Below, one piece after another: positions 11,401-22,700 of a stretch of DNA of 64,000 nucleotides; within the stretch, counting starts at the first letter, position 1; every line of letters starts with the position of its first letter. A model generated the notes under the pieces. That model was given only the letters and a program-made list of their open reading frames with translations. It was not told where the DNA came from and searched no databases. Source of the DNA: Colius striatus (lineage: Eukaryota > Chordata > Aves > Coliiformes > Coliidae); assembly GCF_028858725.1 (NCBI RefSeq), contig NC_084763.1, positions 3,286,001 to 3,350,000 on the forward strand, given 5' to 3'. The position numbers and the translations under genes are program-made.

Positions 11401-11421
11401 GGGGGGGGAAAGGGTGCTGGG
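11401..11421 (+). repeat. G-tract at the intron start with quadruplex potential
   Basis: A run of eight G (11401-11408) is followed by AAAGGGTGCTGGG, giving four or more G-tracts within 21 bases directly after the splice donor, on the RNA-like strand. It could form an RNA or DNA quadruplex or serve as G-run intronic splicing enhancers. Structure is inferred. Confidence 0.5.
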
Positions 11422-13460
11422 TCCCGCCGCCGCTCAGCCGGCTGCCGCCCGCGGGGAGCGGAGCAGGGAAAGTCCCGACTGCTTCTGTCCTTTAAAAATA
11501 CCTCAGACAAACCAGCGAGGAGAAAGGGGGAAAAACCCCCAGACGTCTAGCAGCGATCACGCAGCTCCTGACTTCCTGATTCTAGGCTTATTTTCTTTTG
11601 TGGGGGTGGAGGAAATAAAAGGGAATAAGCCTTGGCACATCTCCTCGGTTGTGCTTCTCTCCTTTCGTGTTTCTTCTTCTTTATCCTGCTCCTTTCCTCC
11701 CTCTCCCACCTTCCCCCGTCACTCCCGGCCGGGCCGGGAAGAGCCGCCGAGGTCCCGAGTCCGCGCCCCGCTCCCCGCCGCCCCGTCCCGGGCCAAGACA
11801 GGGCAGGAAAACCACCCCAAGAGGTGGCTGTACCTGGGAAAGCGGGGCCGGGCGGAGAGAGGGGAAGCCTCCCGTGGGGTCTGGTTCTCCAGGGATTCCA
11901 AAGAGGAGCGATTTCTCCCCGCCCGATCCGACGTGAAGCATCTGTCCCGTCGTGTCCGTCCCCGCGCGTTGCGTGGGAACGGCGCGGACAGAGCCCGGTG
12001 GGGATGGGGCTCCGGGGGCCGTTCGCTTTGGGGTTTGGTTTAAGGAGGGGTTTTTTTTGAGACAACGGTTTAAAATGTGAGGGACCACGTCTGGTGAGCT
12101 CCGTCGGCTTGTGTTTCTTCTTTTCTCAGTGTGTGGTGTTGTGTGTCTGTCTCTCCGGAGAGTTTGGAGAGCAGGCCCCGCTGCTGTTCCAGGCAGAGTG
12201 CAGTCCTCTTTATCTTGGACATCTGCCAGCCAAGGGGGAAAAAAAAGCACGTGAAGAGTTTCGTTTTTTCCTTTCTTTCTTTTTAAAGAAAAAGCAGGAG
12301 GAGGGAATTAATAGTTTTTAGGAGTGCTGATGGCTTAAAGCAACCGAGTCAGTCTTTCGTGACTTGGAGACAGTAAAACCGCCCTGAAAGGAGAAACACC
12401 CCGTCCTAAAGAACTAGTTGCACAACCTTCAGAAAGCGGAGAGGTTCCCTTGTTCCAGAAATCAAGTTCGTACCTGTTGTTGATGTAACATGGGTAGTTT
12501 TTCTTTCCCAGTTGGTTTTCCCCCCCCTCACCCTTTGAAAATGTTGAGAAGCAAGGTTGACTCCATCTGCTCTGCTTGTGTTAAAAGCCTCCTGAGGTGC
12601 AGTCTCAGGTGCACATGCAAAGTGTGAGGAGAAATGCCTTGATTGTAGTGTTTGGTTCCGTGTCTCATAATGTTAGGAGGGTGCCAGTTACTTGAGAATT
12701 ACTAATTAATCAGCAGCTGAGTGATAAACCCCGAGAGAGATTGTTCTGGGTGTGTTCTGTCAGCAGGTAACTGTCCCTCTGAGGAGAGCAGGAGTGGCAG
12801 AGGCAAAGGCAGAATTTATTCAGGAAGCATTAATCAGCTGATTGGTCTTTATTAGGGTTTTTTTTTAAACTAAGGATAAGCAAGACAGTAAGTCAAGGAT
12901 ACAAAATGAAGCAGCATTAGAGAACTGTGAGGTAATGGTTTGAAGCAGCAAGTCTGGCAGGTAATAGAGCATCAGTGTATGTTGAGGACTTACCCCCTAT
13001 CACTCCTTGCTCAAATGATAGCACCTAGCATCAGAATTCAGAGAAATCCCATAGATAAATGTGCTGTGATAAATATATACAACACTCTTTGTGTTTTTAG
13101 ACCAAATTCTGTGGGTTGTACAAGTTCAAATCACATGTGAAATTGCACTTCTGAAAATATCAACTTGACTCGTTCCGTTACCAAAAAAGAGATGTCTCAA
13201 AAAAAGCACCTGGATTTGTTAGAAGAATGTCAGAATCAACCTGTAAGATCTGAACTGCACCTTGTTTGAGTGGAAATTCAAATACAAACGTGTCTTTCCC
13301 CAGAATTTTAGAGTGAGTTCATTGACTATGGATGAGAGAAAACTGGTTTACTTATACTACTGTAGGCATTAAGGTACAGAAAACAACCGAACCCTAATTG
13401 TGCAAATTCCAGAACCAAACAGCATTGCTGGAAACTGAAGGACACTCACAGGGATTGATA

Positions 13461-13526
13461 CATAGAACATAGAATGGTAAGGTTGGAAGGGACTTTTAGA
13501 GATCATCCAGTCCAACCTGCTTCTGT
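13461..13526 (-). mobile_element. CR1 LINE 3' end fragment
   Basis: CATAGAACATAGAATGG, then TAAGGTTGGAAGGGAC and GATCATCCAGTCCAACC, are the reverse complement of the CR1 3' terminus. Only about 65 bp remain. Confidence 0.88.
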
Positions 13527-14310
13527 CTCTTAGCTGCCCACTCTCACCCCAATAACCACCCTGGAAGGGGTCTCGATTCCCAGTAACGTGCTGTGTGTTG
13601 CTCCATACTTACCTGTGACATGTATTCCAGTAGACTAATCTGTGTGGACTGTGTAGGGCTCAGTCCAGTTACATGCAAGCATGCAGTGCCTTTCCAGATG
13701 CCCCCGGGTATAACCTGGCTGCTGCTCGTGGGAGCAGAGATTGGCGAGATGGTGGGAGCTGTGGTGGGCCTCCCCAAGCAGGCAGCTGGCTGAGGGGTCC
13801 AGAGTGTCCTCTGCCAGACCAGTGAAGCACTCCACGTATTCCTGTTACAGTGCCAGGGTTACTGGTATGCTCTCCTGTCATTCCTCTGTTGGTATCATTG
13901 CTGGGGCAGGAGGCATTCTTCGTGGAGATGGGAGCGAAGAGCTGTGTGTGGGGATTTGTTTGTTGTCCAAGATCTTGTTTGTGCACCCATTTTTTATTTA
14001 CTTATGGTAAATAAGCAAACTTTTGGGGGGGTTTGGAAACTAGAAACCATGCAGCAGTGAGTGCAGGTAGAGGAACTGCAGATCAGATACTGATAGGCTC
14101 CAATTTGGCCAGATGCTCTAAGTAAATAGTCTTGGTAACAGACCTGCCTCTTACTCTAGTGCCTCAATATGAGAACAAACCCCAAATCCCATCATTAAGG
14201 GCAGCTGGTGACAAGAAGGGAGAAGGTCAAGTGCCAGGAGTCATCCCTTTAATTCAGGCAATCAGCAAAGCACAGGGACTGCGTGCAAAGCGCTGCAGAG
14301 GAGCTTGGCC

Positions 14311-14325
14311 GTGTGTGTGTGTGTG
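14311..14325 (+). repeat. (GT)7 microsatellite
   Basis: Seven GT units form a run 2.9 kb into intron 1. It is too short to be highly unstable. Human EGFR intron 1 has a polymorphic CA repeat in its 5' part, but homology with this short run is not established. Confidence 0.7.
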
Positions 14326-15971
14326 GCGGGCAAACCGCACGCTGCAGCGGCACTCGCAACCCCCCACGTGCTGCTGCTTGGATGCAGAGGATATCGAGAG
14401 ATTTGCAGGTAAATAAGAAATGAAGATCAATGCCCTGGAGACTTTAGAATCAGAGCAGTCCGTTGTAATTTATTTGTTAATTTATAGAGAGAGACTTTGA
14501 GGGAGTGTCGCTCGGTGCCATTATGGTCCTCAGGGCTGGCTTTTGCGTTCGGGTAGCTGTGTATCGCTGGATGTGCTCGCTTTAGCAGCAAGATAGCTGA
14601 CTAGCCAAACCAGTTCCTTCAGAAGGTGTCCTTATCTTCCTTGAGCACAAGCTGCCTTTGCTTAATAGCTCTTGGGAAACAAGCCTAGTGAAAGGTTTGC
14701 TTCATTTTAGGGAGGAGGACAGTACCTCCGTGGGGTGCTTTTGCATACAAACTGTTGCTATTGCTACAAACACCTGGATCAGTCCAAGGTTTGTTAGTCT
14801 GTGTGCATCAGAGGGTACAGTAGCCCTGCACGTGGCGAGCAGAGTACCCCAGAAAGGACTAATGTGTGTTTCAGATCAGCAGTCAGTATGTTACAAGCAT
14901 TGGCATTCACAGGTAGGAGAACCGGCGTCAAGCCTCACCTTAGGCTCGGGTCTGCATTGCAGGAGGGCTTGTGTAATGCAAGTGTGGTTGTACCAGCAGA
15001 GAAAAATGCTTGGACTTTTAGAGCTGTAATTGGGGGAGCCAGAATTGGCTGTACTTGCAAAAGCACCCTCTGCCTGTCTGCCTTAGGAGCGTTTGCTGAG
15101 GTGACCTGGCCGACAAACCTTTGTAATTTAGGCTAATCAAAGCAGGGGTGAGGTCTAATTCTGGAGAAAGATGACCTGCTCTCTGGAGTAATTGTTACTT
15201 TGGAAACATGTGACGTGCATTAGGCACCTTCAACTTGTGTTTACGATTTCTCTAACCCCCTTTGTGCTGCAGTCCTTTCCATGAGCATCTGTGAGGGAAA
15301 ACTGCAGCTCTGGCACGGGGGGCTTGGCTGGCACAGGAGCCACGCTCAGCCCTGTAGCAGTAAGGGAAAGTTATTAGGAAAGGCAGCAGAGCTTTTGTTT
15401 GCTCCTTGGTGCAAGGCACGTTCTCACTTTTCGCTTCCCAGCAGTTGTAGGAGGTGTGCAGCCTCCAATGAATACCCAAGCAGCAGTTACTGCTGTGATG
15501 GGGACAGTCACCTGCCTTGCTCTTGCCTGAGGTGAGCTTGAGCAACACATCTTGCTCTCAGTGCAGGTGGAGAACTTGATGCAGAATTTGCCTCTCTGGG
15601 TCCTAAGCAGTGCTCCACCCAGAACCTGTGATGGGGTGATGCCCAGGAGATGTGTAGTCTAAGGCCAGACAGCGGGAATAGTGAGGAGGAGTTAGCAGAT
15701 GGGCCTTTCCCATTAGATGTGGCTGCTGCAATGCCACAAGTCCCCAGGGCTGTCACAAGGGGGGGTATAAAAGCTGTGACTCATCAGCAGTGCCACTGTG
15801 AGGACCACTGCCCTCGGGTCAGCTCTGGAGAGCTCATGGAATGTGTGAGGACATGGGGAGGTGGCACTAGGGATATATCAGCCTTCTGTAGGTGTGGGTA
15901 GGAAGTGCTGAGATGAATTGAGGGGTTTTTTTGCCAGGAGTGAATGGTATGCAGTGTGGGAGCACACTGCT

Positions 15972-16117
15972 TGATGTTTAAGGCCAGGTTGGATGGGATT
16001 CATGTTCAAGGGCAGGTTGGATGGGGCTCGGAGCAACCTGGTCTAGTGGAAGGTGTCCCTGTCCATGGCAGAGAGTTGGATGAGATGATCATTAAGGTCA
16101 TTTCTGTTCTGTGATTG
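15972..16117 (+). mobile_element. CR1 LINE 3' end, plus strand, with internal 28-bp duplication
   Basis: The hallmark CR1 blocks GGCCAGGTTGGATGGG, GAGCAACCTGGTCTAGTGG and AAGGTGTCCCTGTCCATGGC, then GATGATCATTAAGGTC, lead to a degraded CTGTTCTGTGATT tail. The block ATGTTTAAGGCCAGGTTGG at 15974 is repeated 28 bp later at 16002 as ATGTTCAAGGGCAGGTTGG, which is not the normal CR1 layout. The upstream edge is approximate. Confidence 0.88.
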
Positions 16118-17046
16118 TCTTGTGTGGATTCTGATGTTGTTCATCTTGGTACAGTACATGCTGCCCTTAAAAACCATGCATGGATCTGCCCTTCTCCTGT
16201 GCCCTTGGCTTCCCAGAGAGCTTTATTGCTGGGTGCACTATGAGAGCCGACATCGTTTCTGCCCCTTCTGTTTTTTGATGTGTTACTTTTTGGCATCCAA
16301 CTAAAGCAAACAGGACTGTAATACTTCTGGGGGGGGGGAGCTGAATTCTGCTGACCTAACAGTATTGAGTAATAGTGTATTTTTTTTTGCTTCAGAAATA
16401 GTTACAGAACATTTGACATGAATTTGGGCAGCAGAAGTCATTCCTAAAGGAAATGTGAGGGGGAAAGAAATATGTAGTGCTCTGCACAGAGATGTTGTAC
16501 CAAAACAAATGCCTGTGCCTGATGAAGCAAAATTGTTGCCTGTGAAGATCTAAGGCATGCCTTTGTAGCTCGTCTTATAGGGAGAATGTGTAGGTTGTGG
16601 GTCTTGTGCTCAACCATGTTACTGAGAGTTGCTTCCAGGGAAGAAGTGTGAGGAACCCACTTGTGAGATGGTGTGTTTGAACAGGAGGAGTTTCTGAGGA
16701 GCAGGGTGGAAAGCCCTGTGGGCTGGCCACTGAGCTGAGGAGTATATGTGCTGCCAGACTGCACCTTTTAACAGTTTCTTTGTTGAAGAACAGAAGGCAC
16801 TGCAAGGAGAGGGCAATGCTGGGTTTCTGTAGCCCATAAAGATGTGCAAGCTTTCTTTTTGCTGGCTTGATGCAGAGTGTTCTGCCTTTTGCCAGATCCA
16901 TGCAAGGTTCCTCCTCTTCCCAATGTGCCTTCTCCCACCCAGAGCATCTGCAAGCATGAAAGCAAACCTGTTTGCATCCATATCCTGCTATTTACAGTGC
17001 ATCAGATCAAATCATCAGTGGGGTTGGCTTGTTTCAGTGGTTGAAG

Positions 17047-17205
17047 AGGACAAAAAAACACCCAAACCCTGGGGAAAAAGAAAAGAGTAATTCACATTCC
17101 AACTGAAGTAAATATATCAGGGTGGTTGAATGAAGTTAAGGTGGGGAAAAAAACCCCAACACCACAATCCCAATGCAAACCCAAAACCCTACCAAAAATA
17201 CCCAG
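17047..17205 (+). repeat. A/C-rich low-complexity stretch
   Basis: Repeated AAAAAACACCC, AAAAAAACCCC and CAAACCCAAAACCC words surround less simple sequence between 17,090 and 17,145. Such A/C-rich low-complexity DNA is common in bird introns. No coding or structural meaning is seen. Confidence 0.5.
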
Positions 17206-19210
17206 ACTGGTTTTAAGACAATCTGGAAGATGCAGTTTGCCCTGAGATGGTACCTACTGTGGTACCTTCACCATGCCCTACTAACCCCTGGCTGGAGGCG
17301 TCAACCTCCTTGCTGGGGCTCTTGGGCAGGCAGGGTGGAAACTGCAATGCCCTAAGGCTGGTGGAGCTGCTGTGTGGGTTCAAAGCCTTCTCCTCCATCA
17401 AGTGATTGCCGCTCTGTGCCTCCTTTACCTTGCAGAGGTGCTGCAGCAAGGGAGACTAGCTGCCCTGGGTGTACCCTGGAAGAGTGGTGGTATTTGTCCC
17501 TTCATCCCAAACCAAGCAAAACCCATATAGAGGACCAGCAAAGGGGGGATGGGCAGCTCCTCCTGGGGCACGGGCGAGTTGGCAGGGATCGTGTGGGGCG
17601 GGATGTTTTCTGGGGAAGATGTGAAAGGAGCAGAGGACACAAGCCAGCTGTCTTGATGACAGGATTAGCAGTATTTTCTCTCTGGACTTTAAGAGAAGAA
17701 AATTATCAGGTTGTGGGAATGGGGTTTGGTAATCAAAGCACAGTGGCATCATCCCTGCTGCCCCATCACCAGATTCAGCAGTAAACGTGAAGATAAGCAA
17801 GAGAGCCCTGGAATGAGTCGCTCCTGGCACGGGGGCACTGTGAGCTCGCACTGCACTTCTCCCAGGTCAGGGAAAAGTATTACTTTACCTATCTGAAGCC
17901 ACAGGATGGGAGCTTCAGAGGCTTTGAATGGTCGCCTGAGGCAACACAGCTGGCTGCTGGTGAGGCTGCCTGCTGGGATTTTGGCCTCTCGCCCCACATC
18001 CAAGCCAACGATAAACACTGCTTGGAGTTGAAGGCAACCAACATCCTATTTGGGGCTTATTCACAAGCTTTGAAATGATGTCTCACGCAGATCATGGTTC
18101 CTCCTCGTTCCTGAAAAGCCCTTCCCTGGGGACACATCCCTTGCTGGAGGCTGGCCATAGCCTGAGATGAGGTGGCCAACACGTTGCCTGCCTTGTTCAG
18201 CATGGGCAGCCCTCGGGAGAGCCCCAGCACCGGTGGGACACAGTAGCTGCAAAGCAAGGCTGGGGTGCAAGCAAGTGTAAAGCCTGAGTTGCTGTCTAAA
18301 TGATGCTCTCTACGTAGCTGCAGCTCACTAGTGAAGGTAGCTTTTGTGTCTGCCAGGCCTAAGTTGAACAAACAATGTCTGCTTCTGTCAGCGTATGTGT
18401 GTTCACACCCCCTGTGAAGATCTGAGACACATACCTGCACTTCTGAAAGCTGAGCTTGGTCCGTGTCTGCGGCAGTAAACGTTGAGAGCTGTGTGCTTCA
18501 CTTGTGCAAAGTGTGCTTTAACTACACCTGCAGTTCCCTGTTGCCAAGCAATCTTGGGAATACCTTTTTTCCCCATTTAATTCATTAATACCTTGATTGC
18601 AATGAATTGAGTTTCTATTTTTAAATGATTTTTATTTCTTAACTTCGAAGTGCTGACGTGGAGCGATGGTGTTCTCTGAAGCTCCCTCGGGAGCTGAGAC
18701 CAAAGAAAGAGGCAGGGCTCAAGGCACAAGTTTGTTTTAGCAGTTGGGTCAGTTATTTCAACAATGCCTTTAGCAAAGAAGTGAGATGCTGTTTGCACAA
18801 ATCAGTAAATAGTTCCCATGACTCAGATTGAAGCACGTAGTTCAAGTCATTTGATTAAATAAATGACTTCTAGTAAATGAGACAACCTCTGCAATGAGGT
18901 TTGCATGCTGCATATTTCATGTTATTTATTATGTGGTTTTCAATAGGTGTGATTAAGCTGGGTTACTCTTGGAATGTTAGGTAGCATTTCAACACTAGCC
19001 ACCTAACCCAAGCTGGCATTAAAAGGAGGTGCATGTTTGTTTTGTGCAGGTGGCATTGTGTTGTATAGTCAACACTTAAAATTTCTTTATTAATTCTCCA
19101 CAAGCAGATACTTAGAAGGGAAAAGGAGTCACCTGCCCAAGTGCACCTCTGTTTGCTTTTGTTGTAGTGGGGAGCTCTCAAACCTTTACTGTTTGCTGCA
19201 GTCTCACCTT

Positions 19211-19716
19211 TCACTGAATCTCAAGGGCTGGAGGGGACCTGGAAAGCTCACTCAGTGCAACCCCCCTGCCAGAGCAGCACCACCTAGAGCAGGGCACACA
19301 GGAACTCATCCAGCTGGTTGGAATGTCTCCAGAGAAGGAGACTCCACAGCCCATCTGGGCAGCCCCTTCCAGTGCTCAACTCAACAGGGAAGAAGTTTTT
19401 CCTTGTGTTTATTTGGAACCTCTTCTGCTCCAGCTTGTACCCATTGTCCCTTGTCCTGTCATTGGCCATCACTGAGGACAGCCTGGCTCCAGCCTCCTCA
19501 CACCCACCCTTGATGTATTTGCAACATGAATGAGGTCACCCCTCAGGCTCCTCTTCTCCAAGCTGCAGAGCCCCATCTCCCCCAGCCTTTCATCACAAGG
19601 CTCCAAGCATCACAAGATGCTCCACTCCATCATCTCTGTGGCCCTGCGCTGAACTCTCTCCAGCAGCTCCCTGTCCTTCCTGGGCCATCAGCTCCAATGG
19701 ATGTGGTGTAACCAGA
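19211..19716 (-). mobile_element. CR1 LINE, 5'-truncated 3' portion
   Basis: The segment begins with a worn 3' tail (TCACTGAATCTCAAGGGCTG). It runs through GAGGGGACCTGGAAAGCTCA, CCACAGCCCATCTGGGCAGCC, CCCTTGTCCTGTCATTGGCC and AATGAGGTCACCCCTCAGGC, then TCTCTCCAGCAGCTCCCTGTC. The order matches a minus-strand CR1 of the same general type as at 4127. It is diverged and lacks any reverse transcriptase frame. Confidence 0.92.
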
Positions 19717-22700
19717 GATGCAGAAAACTGCTTTCCTCAGATGTGCTCATGGGTTACACCCCATCCATGGTGTTTCCACGGGGGTGGGCTTTGTGGTTCA
19801 CCTGCACCTTCTGTTGGGTTTGGTGCTTGACCACAGCATCACAATTCAGTGCAGGAGATAAGGAAGAAAAAGTTCTCTTGGCCTTTGTTTCCTGATGTTA
19901 TTTTGTAGTTTGCCTTAATTTTAAGTAGATGTATTACACAATCAACCTCCCATGTGGTTTTCACGTTATGAAAGTGGTATTTAACACAAAGATCTGTTCA
20001 CTTGACTCCTCTTTCATAACTGGTTATATACCTTGTACAAAGCAGTGTTGATTCATTTAAGAAAAACACCCTGAGCTATCAAAGGCAATAAGCAGCAGTG
20101 GTGGTGAACTTTGCACAAACTGTCACTTTGGAAGCTGGGGGGAAGGGGAAGCCCCAACCTTCTTCATTCCCTTTAATGCTAGGGAAGGGAAAGCTGTGGA
20201 AGAGCAGATATGGCTGATGTTTGACAAGCTTGCTTCTCGTATGTGAAATCTGAAGGTGCAGAGATAATCTGCTGGGCACGTGAAGAGAAGAAAACCTTCC
20301 CCCATGAAGTGTGGGGGAGATGTCTTAAGTCCCTGAGTGAGAGCCCATCACTGGTTGGGACCATGTTGTTGGGAACTGCTGAGCCAAATGTGCCTTTATT
20401 GTCCTGTTAGATGGAGGGATGTTATTTTTCTCCTCTGTTTTTATTGCAGCCTGTTTCTTATGAATGGAAACTTGACCTTCTCACTTGTTGAACAAGATTC
20501 AATTTGTTTTGCTGCTCTTCAGACTAGCTTTGTGCCAAGTCCATGACTCTCCTTTTTAATGGGGAGATTAAAAAAAACCCCAAACAGAAAACCCCAAGTG
20601 AAAAAGTGATGAAACCAGAACAAAGAAACCCGTTTTTTGGAGACAGAAGTGTTAGCTGGCAAAGTCCTGATGCTGGAAGCTGCTTTGTCACAGCTGGACC
20701 ATAACTGAAGCTGTTGGGTCCCTGTGTGAACATGAGCAGCACGTAGGACATGGGGCCCTTGGTGTTTGCTGAGAGTTGGCAAGTGGTGGAAGTTCAGAGC
20801 CAGGCTGGAGGAGGGAAGTCACTCACTGAAAAGCTGCTGGAAAACCTAGGAGCAGCCCCAACCCCCTTCCCTCAGGTACCCATCTGGGCCTTTCCCCATG
20901 GAGATGTACAGTGATGTGAACAGAGGATGGGTTATGCCCAGGAAGAGCATTTCCCTCTCGAGGCTGGATGTTGGTGTCCGATGACTTGCAGCCACACGGT
21001 CCTTGCCCAATGGCTGGCAGGCTGCTCATCGCCCAAACGAGTGGGCCCTTTGGTGTCTGGCTTTCTAATGAAAGCCTTTTTGTCTGGTCCACATGTACTG
21101 GTGCATGTTGAGGTCAGAGCACAGGCTTCCTTTTGAGGTTGCACCTGTGGAGCAGAGGAAAGCCACCATTAGAACTGAGCTGGAGTCTTTGTGCAGCAGA
21201 CAATGAAACACGTGTGGCTCACAGAACATCAGCTCCATGCTTTACCTTTGTCCAGGTCGTGTAGCATCGAGGTAGATATTGATGCTGTTAGCATTTCCCA
21301 AAATTAATGGCAGAAGTTCAGACCTTGAGAGCGTGGAGGAGTATTTCACAGCAGATCCAGAAAGGGAGACGTGCAAGTTGTGTCTGTTGTGTGCCCAGCA
21401 TCCACCTACCTGGAGAGCACAACTGAGTTGCAGTGGTTTTAATGTGGTATAAAAGGAGAAATGTGCTTCTCCCTTCCATTTGTAATTCCTAACTTGACCA
21501 CTTGCAATGAGGGTATCTGCAGTAGGAAGTGAAGTCAGAACTTCAGCATCCTCACTCATCTGCTCATTCCTTAAAGCATCTGTGTTAGAATACATGCCCA
21601 ATTAATGGATCTGTTTGGGATTTGGAAGGTTTATCATTGAAATGCTCTCTCATTTCCATCTGCTCTTCAGAAAGTAATTAAGTGTTGAGCAATGGTATTG
21701 TCAGGCTGTTTCCTACCTAATAAGCTCTGCAAGGTGCTCTCGTTAATGATTTTGTTATTTCAGAGGTGCTCTTGTTCTCTCTTTCCCTCCTTAATGAGGC
21801 AGATCCCCTAGGCAGCACCACTTCATCACAGTTGGCCGTGGTAGGTGAACCAATCCTGCACCATGGAAGTTTGTGCTCATCAGGATGTAAGATGCTTCCA
21901 TCAGTGTGGGTGGAGAATTCTCCCCAACACTTAAAAGGTTTGTGAGCACAAAAAAAGGAAGGACAGGCCCTTTTTCTAAATGAGGGTTGTCTTGATTCGA
22001 ACAGCAGCAGTCTGGTTTGCATCAATGAGCACATGATATTCAGTGAATTAAGAGCAAAACCAGCTAATTAACACTTTCTCTGTTTCTTTTGTGTCTGATC
22101 ACTGGTTACTTATGAACCAAATTAATCCTGGATAGCACAGGGCATTGAAGGTGCCGATGCCAGGCTCTGGTGAGAGCTGAGTTCTGTGAGGTTCTGGAGA
22201 GAAATGTCCCCTTTTATATTGCCTGTTTCCCAGAGCATCCTCCATGTGTCGTGGTATTTAACACCCATGTCCCCGTATGCTCAGCTAGTGCCTGCGTTTT
22301 GCATCTCATCCCGTGCACAGAGGATCTGAATGGAGTGAGTCACTGGAAAGGGACTTGAGGCGTGGTACGGATTGGATCCCGTCTGTGAGCTAAGCTCAAA
22401 TCTCGTTTCAAAGGCTTGGATCATTTCAGAAAGGGCAAACAAATGACTTGTGAGCATAACAGCCTGGTTATAAGAGACAGGCTTAGAAAATGGATGGGGG
22501 TGGGCCAGTGCTGCACTGGGCTGTTGAGAGTGATGATATCGGAGTGATCACACCGTTGGGCTTTAATGGCCCGTAAACTTTGATAAAAGCTTTTGTAAAG
22601 TTGTCAGCAACAGTGCTGTCCATTGTTAGATTGCCAGCAAACATCTTCAGCCCCTGGAATAAATTGCTGCCATCAATTGTGTTTATGCAGCTGTATAAAA

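Larger units (their letters stand above)
10385..12020 (+). promoter_or_regulatory. EGFR: CpG island covering the EGFR promoter, exon 1 and the start of intron 1
   Basis: GC content and CpG density rise abruptly near 10,385 and fall away after about 12,020. The densest part is 10,540-11,400. No TATA box is visible between 10,540 and the start codon, while GC boxes, a pyrimidine tract and short tandem repeats are present. The human EGFR promoter is likewise TATA-less and GC-rich with several initiation sites, so initiation here is probably dispersed over roughly 11,000-11,200. No single start site can be fixed from sequence. Confidence 0.9.
11422..19210. other. EGFR intron 1 segment
   Basis: Up to about 12,020 this is the CpG-rich shoulder of the promoter island; after that, ordinary intronic DNA. 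It holds two CR1 fragments (13461, 15972), a short GT run (14311), an A/C-rich patch (17047-17205) and a G9 run at 16331-16339. Open frames in the CpG shoulder, up to about 209 codons, are low-complexity shadows. No exon is recognised. Confidence 0.7.

Noticed and set aside
10371..11510. 379-codon open frame on the minus strand across the EGFR promoter
   Set aside because: It is a product of stop-poor, GC-rich CpG-island sequence: long Ala/Gly/Arg/Pro runs, a periodic peptide from the 17-bp repeat, and antisense to a recognised exon. No domain is recognisable.
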